Of a DNA stretch of 6,159 bases, positions 1 through 5,484 are shown piece after piece. Positions within the stretch are counted from its first letter, which is position 1, and each line of letters starts with the position of its first letter. The position numbers were made by a program, and so were the translations under genes. Origin of the DNA: SZUA-1535 sp964594175 (lineage in GTDB: Archaea > Aenigmatarchaeota > Aenigmatarchaeia > Aenigmatarchaeales > SZUA-1535). The notes beneath the pieces were generated by a model. It saw only the letters and a program-made list of their open reading frames with translations. It was not told where the DNA came from and did no database searches. Location: positions 1 to 6,159 of the forward strand of contig CAZQLM010000048.1 of NCBI GenBank assembly GCA_964594175.1, in the 5' to 3' direction.

Positions 1-19
1 GTTTGTGTGTATAATTTGA

Positions 20-2419
20 TCATTTGGAGTAGAGGTGAGTTAAGTTGACATGCTCAAATTCATAAAGAATAATTTTTTTCATTGTCTCACATGGATATCC
101 TGATCTCATCTCTTTTTTACACGTGCTAGTATCTATTTCTTGAGAAATATACATATTTTTGGGATTTTCAAGAATTTTCTTGAGGTGAAGTGGAGGTAGC
201 TGTAGATATTTTTTAACTTTGTTGCATTTTGATATTTTTATTTGTTTATCTATCAATTTACCGTGAAGAATGTCCGCTACTTTCCACTTTTTTCTTATGC
301 TATCATAATAAGAAGGAAATGTATGACCAATAGCAACATTTCCTTTCATAAAAACCTTAACCTTCGTTTCAGAAATTCCGAAAGCTTTTGATAAGCTCTT
401 CGCAAAACACTCGTAATCAGGACAAATTCCTATTCCACGGCTATTGTTTAGAAAATATCTCACTTCAAAATCCGGATTAAAAATCCAAAAACTAACAGTT
501 CTTCTTCCATCTACTGTAATTAATTTTTCCTTCAATTTTTCCTTATATTTCTCAATACCATAAACACGAGCTTTGCTATACTCTGGATATGTGTACTTCC
601 AGTAAGTTTTTTTGTGAAGTATTTTGTCAAAATCTTTCCCTATTTCTCCATCTGTCTTGGAGCGAATGTAAGCAGGAAGTATTTTTAGCATTTTTTTTCT
701 GAGTTTATGCAAGTTTCCAAACTCATCTATCCAAAACCACTTGTAGGTTTCTACATCTATTGGTTTTAGTTTTGGGTTAAAGTACGGATAATTGAAAAAT
801 TCTGGAAACGTTTTAATTTCAGGAGAAGATGGGTATGCATTTTTTGTATCTATATATTTGACATTTCTCATAGAAAGCATGACCTTAGCTTCTAAAGGAT
901 ACTCTTCTAAGTTAAACCTAAACTTAGCTTTTTGCCATTCGGCAGTTTCTCTTAAAAATTTTAACCATTTCCTACAATCTTCAATAACCATTTTCTTCAC
1001 ATCTTTGTTTCCTATTAGATATGGGAAACCTTCATTCATAGCAACACTCAAAGCGAGAGTATCGTGCTTCTTAAATTCCGCATCTTCTGCAAGCTTCCAT
1101 AACATGTAAAGCTGAACATTATACTCTGGAATTTCATAGGGCACTATGTTTTTTGGAACTTTCCCTTTTTCAACCATTAGCTCAAAAGCCTCATATACTT
1201 CCCTTGCAGGAGTTATTTTTTCTTGGTTAAATCTATCTTCAAATCTCTCATAAGGCTCTGCTCTTGAAGCGAGAAAAGCTATATCTTCAAGTGCTTCAAG
1301 AGTTTGCAAATTATTTTGCTTATACTCAGGCAGCTCCTTTATTTGCTTTTTCAAGCCATGGATTTTTTCAAGCAATTTTGCATAGCTTTTCTTTATTTTT
1401 TCTATTAGCTTTTTTTCTTTTGGATTTTCCAATACCTTCTTTTCCTCTTCGCTAAGCTTTTTATCTTCAAAGAAAAGCAAATTTTCGGCAGCGTATCTAG
1501 CAAGAGTTTGGTTTTTTGAAGAGCTTAAATAGCTTAGATATTCTATAGTTTTTTCATCAATTCCTTTTTCGAAAGCGTACCATTTTATCACTTCTGCGTC
1601 TAGCTCTTTCAAAAACTCCAAAGCTTTTCTCTCTTTTTCAGTAAACTTTCCATCTTTTGTTATTTCAAAAGTTATTTTTTTAGCAATGTTTTCATAAACT
1701 TTTTGCTGGTAATCCTCTGGTAATAAATCAGCAATATCTGCTGGAGCATAGCTTTTGTTAAAATCCTTCAGCTCCTGAATAAAAGCTATGGCCTGTTCTT
1801 GCGAAAGGGAATTTTCTATTTGCTTGGCTACGCTTAAAGGAACTCCAATGCTTTGAGCAAGTTTTTCAAGATTTATTTGCTCCTGCGGAATTTGTGGTTG
1901 TTCTTGTTCTTGTGAGTGAGTTGGAAAAGAAATATTGGTTAAAACACTCTTGTCTTTTTTCTTTGGTTTCTTAAACCACTCGAGAACCTTATCAAAATAG
2001 TCGTGAGAATAGGCATAAGCCCCTGCAGCTATTCCTCCAACTATCGCAAAAGCTGCAAGAATTGCGTAGCCTAAAGGAATTCTTTTTGCTGGTTCTTCGT
2101 AAGGCAGAGAAATTTCTTTCTCTCCTACCTCTCCTACCCCGCCTGCTAGCTTGTAAATCGCTTTTTGCACTTTAAAAGCATGCTCTGTAAATTTCTCCAC
2201 AGTGTTTTTGTCTCCTTTATCATGAGCTTTGAGAAGGGTTTCTTCTATTTCTTCATAGCTTTTTGGAAGCGTGCCAAAGGTTAAGCAGTAAGCAGTGTAA
2301 TCTCTTAGCATATCTATAGAGGGCGCTTCGCCTCTTTTAAACAGCTCACTTGCTACAAGAAGGGAAAAGTTTGCATAATTTCTCAGCTCTTTTGGGTCAT
2401 CAAAATAGAATTTGTTCAT
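20..2419 (-). CDS. Single-pass membrane protein with C-terminal transglutaminase-like (Cys-His-Asp) domain
   Basis: A 799-residue protein. I chose the ATG at 2419 because a TATA element lies about 27 bp upstream (2439-2453). The longer in-frame TTG at 2458 would put that element inside the gene. Residues 1-113 are soluble and mixed helical; about 114-137 is one Ala/Gly/Ile-rich membrane helix, followed by a Lys-rich stretch (150-157) and a Gln/Glu/Pro linker (about 169-181). Residues about 185-400 are highly charged, probably helical. Near the C-terminus GIGICPDY (Cys666), GHTF (His699) and KVADIL (Asp716) match the order and spacing of the transglutaminase-like papain-fold triad. In archaea such domains are usually uncharacterised, and peptidase or amidase activity is only inferred. 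Topology is ambiguous: the basic cluster after the helix argues for a cytoplasmic C-terminus, but an exported one cannot be excluded. The remaining middle part I do not recognise. Confidence 0.8.
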   Translation of the reverse strand: MNKFYFDDPKELRNYANFSLLVASELFKRGEAPSIDMLRDYTAYCLTFGTLPKSYEEIEETLLKAHDKGDKNTVEKFTEHAFKVQKAIYKLAGGVGEVGEKEISLPYEEPAKRIPLGYAILAAFAIVGGIAAGAYAYSHDYFDKVLEWFKKPKKKDKSVLTNISFPTHSQEQEQPQIPQEQINLEKLAQSIGVPLSVAKQIENSLSQEQAIAFIQELKDFNKSYAPADIADLLPEDYQQKVYENIAKKITFEITKDGKFTEKERKALEFLKELDAEVIKWYAFEKGIDEKTIEYLSYLSSSKNQTLARYAAENLLFFEDKKLSEEEKKVLENPKEKKLIEKIKKSYAKLLEKIHGLKKQIKELPEYKQNNLQTLEALEDIAFLASRAEPYERFEDRFNQEKITPAREVYEAFELMVEKGKVPKNIVPYEIPEYNVQLYMLWKLAEDAEFKKHDTLALSVAMNEGFPYLIGNKDVKKMVIEDCRKWLKFLRETAEWQKAKFRFNLEEYPLEAKVMLSMRNVKYIDTKNAYPSSPEIKTFPEFFNYPYFNPKLKPIDVETYKWFWIDEFGNLHKLRKKMLKILPAYIRSKTDGEIGKDFDKILHKKTYWKYTYPEYSKARVYGIEKYKEKLKEKLITVDGRRTVSFWIFNPDFEVRYFLNNSRGIGICPDYECFAKSLSKAFGISETKVKVFMKGNVAIGHTFPSYYDSIRKKWKVADILHGKLIDKQIKISKCNKVKKYLQLPPLHLKKILENPKNMYISQEIDTSTCKKEMRSGYPCETMKKIILYEFEHVNLTHLYSK

Positions 2420-2438
2420 AGTTAAAAATTGGAATGAG

Positions 2439-2453
2439 TTTTTAAATATTTTT
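2439..2453 (-). promoter_or_regulatory. TATA element of the transglutaminase-like gene
   Basis: On the minus strand an A/T-only stretch containing ATATTTAAAA is centred about 27 bp upstream of the ATG at 2419. That is the normal distance from an archaeal TATA box to the transcription start, so the mRNA probably begins at or very near the ATG (leaderless). No Shine-Dalgarno sequence precedes this ATG, which agrees. Confidence 0.55.
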
Positions 2454-2519
2454 CGCAATTAACCACTGAGCATACGAGAATGGAAGTCATGTATATTTTT
2501 TCTGGTGCGGGGGCCGGGA

Positions 2520-2579
2520 ATTTCAAAAAGAGAGGGGGAAGGGTGAAGGGAAGGGAGAAAGGAATCTCCCCCTTCCTTC
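2520..2579 (-). other. 60-nt tRNA intron in the T loop (position 59/60)
   Basis: Without this segment the T loop becomes a standard 7-nt TTCAAAT. The junction has textbook bulge-helix-bulge form. The outer helix is the T stem. Next comes a 4-bp helix, TTCA (2585-2582) with TGAA (2525-2522). A 3-nt bulge AAG (2581-2579) holds the 5' cut and a 3-nt bulge ATT (2521-2519) the 3' cut. An inner helix starts AAGG (2578-2575) against TTTT (2529-2526) and continues past one A/C mismatch. Cutting both bulges after their second base gives the 59/60 junction. The intron is strongly purine-rich at its 5' end and pyrimidine-rich at its 3' end. Confidence 0.85.
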
Positions 2580-2611
2580 TTTGAACCCGGGAAGGCACTA
2601 AGCCACCAGGT

Positions 2612-2644
2612 TTCTCCTGAGCCAAGTCTTCTGAGCATCGCCCG
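2612..2644 (-). other. 33-nt tRNA intron at the canonical position 37/38
   Basis: The 3' half of the anticodon stem (CCTGG, 2610-2606) appears only after a 33-nt insertion following G37 (2645). On the 3' side an AAA bulge (2613-2611) fits a cut leaving A38. The 5' side is less regular: C32, T33 and T34 can pair with G2614, A2615 and G2616, but A35 faces G2617, so the central helix is 3 bp, not 4. An inner helix GGGC (2643-2640) with GCTC (2622-2619) is possible. The motif is therefore relaxed, and the ends could be off by a base or two. Confidence 0.75.
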
Positions 2645-2702
2645 CCTAAGCCTGGCGCCATTGACCTGGCTAGGCGACCCCCGCCTAAAAAGATTTACAA
2701 GA

Positions 2703-2715
2703 GATTTATAAAAAG
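2703..2715 (-). promoter_or_regulatory. TATA element of the tRNA-Leu gene
   Basis: The minus-strand sequence CTTTTTATAAATC is centred about 25 bp upstream of the tRNA 5' end at 2684, the usual place for an archaeal TATA box on a stable-RNA gene. It lies back to back with the element of the plus-strand gene starting at 2745. Confidence 0.6.
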
Positions 2716-2731
2716 TTTTTAAATATTTAAC
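2716..2731 (+). promoter_or_regulatory. TATA element of the membrane protein-glyA unit
   Basis: The A/T-only stretch TTTTTAAATATTTAAC is centred about 22-24 bp before the ATG at 2745. With no Shine-Dalgarno sequence in front of that ATG, a leaderless transcript is likely. It would drive both the small membrane gene and glyA. Confidence 0.5.
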
Positions 2732-2744
2732 TAAAATTAAATTC

Positions 2745-3029
2745 ATGAATGGCGATATTGTTGCTATTGTAAATATACTGAACATAGCCATAGCCATACT
2801 CCTTACCATTGTGGCATTTGATACTTATGCAAGCTACAGGCTGAGAATTTTCAAAATACCATGGCTGATAATCTTTTTGGGAAGTCTTCTTTGGCTTCTC
2901 GGGCACTTTCTCATGTTCTTTGGATACAGGGGCGTGATTCACTACACACTCTTCACGCTTTTCATTATTTTTCTAACCGTTGCGCTATACCTCCTTACCA
3001 GAACAGCCAAAATGCTTGGAGGTGTTTAA
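2745..3029 (+). CDS. Small three-helix membrane protein, unknown function
   Basis: A 94-residue, very hydrophobic protein with predicted membrane helices at about residues 5-25, 37-59 and 65-84. A basic loop (YRLRIFK, about 31-37) separates helices 1 and 2, and another Arg (TRTAK) lies near the C-terminus. No signal peptide, Cys-rich motif or catalytic signature is visible. I do not recognise a family. The ATG at 2745 fits a leaderless transcript from the TATA element just upstream. Its TAA (3027-3029) directly abuts the glyA ATG, and its last codons contain the glyA ribosome binding site, so the two are almost certainly co-transcribed and perhaps translationally coupled. A role related to glycine/serine metabolism cannot be inferred from position alone. 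Confidence 0.75.
   Translation: MNGDIVAIVNILNIAIAILLTIVAFDTYASYRLRIFKIPWLIIFLGSLLWLLGHFLMFFGYRGVIHYTLFTLFIIFLTVALYLLTRTAKMLGGV
3018..3024 (+). promoter_or_regulatory. Shine-Dalgarno site of glyA
   Basis: GGAGGTG, complementary to the 3' end of archaeal 16S rRNA, ends 5 nt before the ATG at 3030 and lies inside the last codons of the preceding membrane protein gene. It supports this start and coupling of the two genes. Confidence 0.7.
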
Positions 3030-4265
3030 ATGCTTGAAAAGGTTATTGAAATTGTAGAAAAGCAAAATACCTGGAGAAGAAAGCAATGTTTAAACATGAT
3101 AGCAAGCGAAAATGTTCTTTCCCCTCTTGCAGAAAAATTTTATGTTTCCGATTTTGAAGGCAGGTATAATGAGCACGATGAAGAATGCCACTATCAAGGC
3201 ACAAAGTATGCTATGGAAATAGAAAAGCTTTGCAATAAAATTTTCGGAGAAAGATTTAACACAAGCTATGTTGATTCACGCCCTATAGCAGGAGTAATAG
3301 CGAATCTTTGCGTTTATCACGCTTTTCTGAAAGCCGGAGATGTTTTCATAGCTCCCGGATTAACAGCAGGGGCTCATGTGTCTTCTACGAAATACGGAAT
3401 AGCAGGTGTAAAAGAGCTTAAACCTGTTTCAGCTTTCTTTGATTTCGAAAGATTTGTGCTTGATGTAGAGAAAACAGCTTTACTTATAGAAAAACTTAAT
3501 CCAAAGCTAATAATGCTAGGAAGGAGCGTTTTTCTCTTTCCCGAGCCCATTAAAGAGCTTCGCGAGATAGCTGGAGATGCTATAATAGTTTACGATGCAG
3601 CTCATGTTTTTGGCTTGATTTACGGTGACTGCTTTCAGTCTCCATTTGAAGAAGGAGCAGACATAATTACAGCTTCCACCCACAAAACTTTTCCCGGCCC
3701 GCAGGGCGGGGTGATAATGGCAAAAAGCGATTTTGAAGAGGAGAAATGGAAAAGAATTGAGCGAGCGATTTTTCCTGGAGTACTGAGCAACCACCATATC
3801 CATCGCCTGCCAGCGCTTGCGATAACGGCTTTGGAAATGAACGAATTTGGCGAAAGCTACGCAAGGCAAGTGATAAAAAATGCTAAAGCTTTTGCTCAAG
3901 CTTTATACGAGCTCGGCTTTAGCGTGCTTTGCGAGCCTTATGGATTTACGGCTTCGCATCAGGTTTTGGTGGATGTTCGCGAATTTGGCGGTGGAAAGGT
4001 TGCGGCAGAAAAGCTTGAGGAAGCGAATATTATAGTGAATAAAATTGCTTTGCCATGGGATAGTGATAAAGATGCTACACAGAATCCAAGCGGAATCAGA
4101 ATAGGTTTGCAAGAACTCACAAGATTTGGAATGAAAGAGAGTGAAATGAAAGAAATTGCTGAATTTTTCAAAAAAGTTTTAATTGCAAAGGAAAAATCGG
4201 AAAAAATAAAGGAAGAAGTTATAGAATTTAGAAAAGATTTTCAGGAAGTAAAGTATTGTTTTTGA
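3030..4265 (+). CDS. glyA: Serine hydroxymethyltransferase (archaeal type)
   Basis: A 411-residue cytoplasmic PLP enzyme of fold type I, about the usual length. It interconverts serine and glycine, passing the one-carbon unit to a folate or methanopterin carrier; which carrier this archaeon uses cannot be read from the sequence. Visible marks are IASEN (24-28) near the N-terminus; RYNE followed by HYQGTKY, aligned with the RYAEG...YYGG substrate and cofactor segment; VYDAAH with Asp189 and His192 for PLP ring binding; ASTHKTFPGPQGG with the Schiff-base Lys219; and GIRIG with Arg357, equivalent to the substrate-carboxylate Arg. The LFPEP segment after GRSVF resembles archaeal rather than bacterial GlyA. 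The segment between RYNE and HYQG is one residue shorter than in Escherichia coli, with acidic residues and a Cys (HDEEC). It starts with no gap after the small membrane gene. Confidence 0.95.
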   Translation: MLEKVIEIVEKQNTWRRKQCLNMIASENVLSPLAEKFYVSDFEGRYNEHDEECHYQGTKYAMEIEKLCNKIFGERFNTSYVDSRPIAGVIANLCVYHAFLKAGDVFIAPGLTAGAHVSSTKYGIAGVKELKPVSAFFDFERFVLDVEKTALLIEKLNPKLIMLGRSVFLFPEPIKELREIAGDAIIVYDAAHVFGLIYGDCFQSPFEEGADIITASTHKTFPGPQGGVIMAKSDFEEEKWKRIERAIFPGVLSNHHIHRLPALAITALEMNEFGESYARQVIKNAKAFAQALYELGFSVLCEPYGFTASHQVLVDVREFGGGKVAAEKLEEANIIVNKIALPWDSDKDATQNPSGIRIGLQELTRFGMKESEMKEIAEFFKKVLIAKEKSEKIKEEVIEFRKDFQEVKYCF

Positions 4266-4313
4266 AAAAAGGCTCTGGTTTTGGAAAGTAAGCTTCGTTT
4301 TAAAGATCAAAAA

Positions 4314-4330
4314 TTTTATATATATTTATA
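4314..4330 (+). promoter_or_regulatory. TATA element of the aspartic protease gene
   Basis: An uninterrupted A/T stretch containing TTTATATATATTTATA is centred about 25 bp upstream of about 4346. A transcript starting there would carry a short leader that just includes the Shine-Dalgarno site at 4351-4356. This suggests the protease gene is transcribed on its own, separately from glyA. Confidence 0.5.
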
Positions 4331-4350
4331 TCTTTTCCAAAAATTTAAGT

Positions 4351-4356
4351 AGGTGA
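4351..4356 (+). promoter_or_regulatory. Shine-Dalgarno site deciding the protease start
   Basis: AGGTGA is fully complementary to the 16S 3' tail and ends 5 nt before the ATG at 4362. The alternative start, GTG at 4353, lies inside this motif and so is unlikely. Confidence 0.7.
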
Positions 4357-4361
4357 AAGAT

Positions 4362-4715
4362 ATGGGACATGTATTTATAGATGTTGAAATTTCTAATCTT
4401 GAAAAAACGAAAAGCAAAAAAGTTAAAGCTCTTGTAGATACCGGTGCAACGCTTACTGTAATACCAAAAAAATTAGCAGATGAACTCGGGATAAAAGCGG
4501 AAAAACAGGAAGAAATTTCCACAGGTGCTGGAAAAATATTAATAAATCGTGGAAGAGGATGGATAAAAGTAAAAGAAAAAGAAGATATATTTCCGATATG
4601 GGTTTCTCATGTAATAGATAAAGTATTACTCGGAGTTATAGTATTGGAGGCTCTTGGTTTTAGGGTAGATCCAAGAACAGAGCAAATAGAGGAAGTTCCA
4701 TTACTTCTTTATTAA
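4362..4715 (+). CDS. Clan AA (retropepsin-like) aspartic protease
   Basis: A 117-residue, all-beta-looking soluble protein. The N-terminus MGHVFIDVEISN leads into ALVDTGATLTVIP (about 23-35), the DTGA active-site loop of single-domain aspartic proteases, with catalytic Asp26. The next segment, KKLADELGI, is typical of archaeal and bacterial clan AA proteins, and hydrophobic DKVLLGVIVLEALGF (about 87-101) is the second conserved psi-loop-like segment. One DTGA motif per chain means it would act as a homodimer, like retroviral proteases. Natural substrates of this prokaryotic family are largely unknown. There is no signal peptide, so it is probably cytoplasmic. The ATG at 4362 is preferred to GTG at 4353 because of the Shine-Dalgarno site between them. 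It converges with the broken MNT gene. Confidence 0.88.
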   Translation: MGHVFIDVEISNLEKTKSKKVKALVDTGATLTVIPKKLADELGIKAEKQEEISTGAGKILINRGRGWIKVKEKEDIFPIWVSHVIDKVLLGVIVLEALGFRVDPRTEQIEEVPLLLY

Positions 4716-4750
4716 GGAAGTTAAGTTTGCTTTCAAATTTTAACTTCTTT
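4714..4750. repeat. Inverted repeat between convergent genes, possible terminator
   Basis: AAGGAAGTTAA (4714-4724) and TTAACTTCTTT (4740-4750) form an 11-bp hairpin with one G-U pair and a 15-nt loop. It begins on the protease stop codon and covers the end of the opposite-strand MNT reading frame. The position suits a two-way terminator. Archaeal termination rests mainly on T-runs, so this role is tentative. Confidence 0.35.
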
Positions 4751-5096
4751 CATGACGTCTATAAATTTTTTATATATTTCAAACTCTTCTGGTGCAACAA
4801 GGTGTATCTGGAAAATGTAACTGAAATTAATTTTTTTTGCGTAGTTTAGAAATAATTTCGGCTCTGTAAAGCATTGATTTATTTTCTATTTCTTTACTGA
4901 CAATAAGAATATCCACATCGCTTAAGTATACATCGTGTTCTCCTTTAGCATAACTTCCAAAAATAAAAATTCTGGCATCAGGAAGAGTATTTTTTACGAT
5001 TTTAGCAAGTTTTAAAATATTTTCTTCTATTCTTGAAAAAAATTCTCTTCTTTCATTTACAAATTTTTTTGTTATTTCCAAAGCTGTTCTTTCCAT
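4733..5096 (-). pseudogene. Minimal nucleotidyltransferase (MNT, antitoxin-like), frameshifted at an A8 run
   Basis: From the ATG at 5096 the frame is open for 89 residues to a TAA at 4827-4829. GSYAKGEHD...SDVD, with Gly47-Ser48 and Asp60/Asp62, is the GS-xn-DxD active site of minimal nucleotidyltransferases. The frame breaks in a run of eight A (4831-4838). Removing one A lets it continue through IFQIHLVAPEEFEIYKKFID to a TGA at 4733-4735, giving a normal 120-residue protein; archaeal relatives commonly end in such a segment. The unshifted product lacks this last strand and helix. A Shine-Dalgarno GAGGG (5108-5104) lies 7 nt upstream. The start overlaps the end of the HEPN gene by 25 nt, the usual arrangement of the MNT-HEPN pair, in which the MNT partner counters the HEPN RNase. 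The break may be decay, sequencing error or slippage on the A run. Confidence 0.85.
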
Positions 5097-5453
5097 AACA
5101 TTTCCCTCAATTTTTTAACAAAGTTAAGCGAAGCTTCTGCTTCTTCACGGGAAAACGAAAATGGCGGATATCTTGAAGAAACATAAGCAAGCTCTAAAAG
5201 TTCTATTATTTTTTCATTTTCTTTGTACAGTTTTTCAATCTCATTCACACCAAGTTCTTTAAGAATTTCTAAAAGTTTTGAAATTTCGTGAACCTTAGGA
5301 AACCAAAAGAAAGAATTTTTGCTTTGAGAAAGAGCTGTGCTGCTTGCTCTGCATGAAAATAGCAACATCGTATTCTTCATTTTCAAAGTCCAATTCAGCG
5401 TCTATTAGAAATCTTTCAGCTCTTTTTTTCAGTTTTTCAATAAATTCTTTCAT
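5072..5453 (-). pseudogene. HEPN-domain protein (toxin-like partner of MNT), two frameshifts
   Basis: The ATG at 5453 opens a frame (MKEFIEKLKKRAERFLIDAE) that fails after residue 33. Adding one C next to 5355 restores AIFHAEQAAQLFLKAK, the hallmark HEPN helix. Adding one more C at 5298-5299 restores GFPKVHEISKLLEILKELG. The rest is then open through AYVSSRYPPFSFSREEAEASL to a TAA at 5072-5074. The corrected protein has 127 residues, the normal length for a single HEPN domain. As written, the first frame stops after about 50 residues; the large 3' part is read in a different frame from the start. I see no clear Rx4-6H RNase motif, so it may belong to the HEPN group without it, of less certain activity. 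It overlaps the MNT start by 25 nt. Two separate frame breaks make an active product unlikely. Confidence 0.85.
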
Positions 5454-5474
5454 AAATTATTTTATGAACTCACC

Positions 5475-5484
5475 ATTTTATAAC
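5475..5484 (-). promoter_or_regulatory. TATA-like element of the HEPN-MNT pair
   Basis: The minus-strand GTTATAAAAT is centred about 27 bp upstream of the HEPN ATG at 5453, fitting a leaderless start. It overlaps the stop codon (5478-5480) of the upstream membrane gene, so read-through from that gene is also possible. Confidence 0.45.

Larger units (their letters stand above)
2503..2684 (-). tRNA. trnL: tRNA-Leu (anticodon UAG) with two introns
   Basis: Exons in transcript order are 2684-2645, 2611-2580 and 2519-2503. Joined, they give an 89-nt tRNA including an encoded CCA (2505-2503). Acceptor stem GCGGGGG (2684-2678) pairs fully with CCCCCGC (2513-2507), with discriminator A at 2506. The D arm is GCC/GGC with A14, G18G19 and A21. 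Anticodon stem CCAGG (2655-2651) pairs with CCTGG (2610-2606) around the loop CTTAGGA, anticodon TAG at 2648-2646, G37 following. A 15-nt variable arm (2605-2591) with a GGC/GCC stem is the type II form expected for Leu. T stem CCGGG (2590-2586) pairs with CCCGG (2518-2514), and the spliced T loop is TTCAAAT. Introns lie at 37/38 (33 nt) and 59/60 (60 nt). Its GC content is far above its surroundings. Identity follows from anticodon, long variable arm and A73; the exact ends of the 37/38 intron are the least certain part. Confidence 0.93.

Noticed and set aside
792..1109. Open frame of 105 codons on the plus strand
   Set aside because: It is antisense to the transglutaminase-like gene and has no start signals or recognisable product.
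2521..2579. Purine-rich tract as a possible triplex or repeat element outside genes
   Set aside because: It is explained as the T-loop intron, whose ends pair to form the splice motif.
2612..2644. Box C/D guide RNA inside the anticodon intron
   Set aside because: The intron is only 33 nt and shows no convincing C and D boxes.
2422..2661. Open frame of 79 codons on the minus strand
   Set aside because: It runs through the tRNA-Leu exons and introns. Its Gly/Pro/Arg-rich product reflects the GC-rich RNA gene, not a protein.
2459..2809. Open frame of 116 codons on the minus strand
   Set aside because: It crosses the tRNA, its promoter and the opposite-strand membrane gene; no coding character of its own.
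3516..3899. Open frame of 127 codons on the minus strand
   Set aside because: It is antisense to the well-supported glyA and shows no family motif.
5072..5386. A separate 104-residue protein starting at 5386
   Set aside because: Its first 30 or so residues are out-of-frame HEPN sequence; only the part after PKVHEIS is genuine, so it is the 3' piece of the broken HEPN gene.
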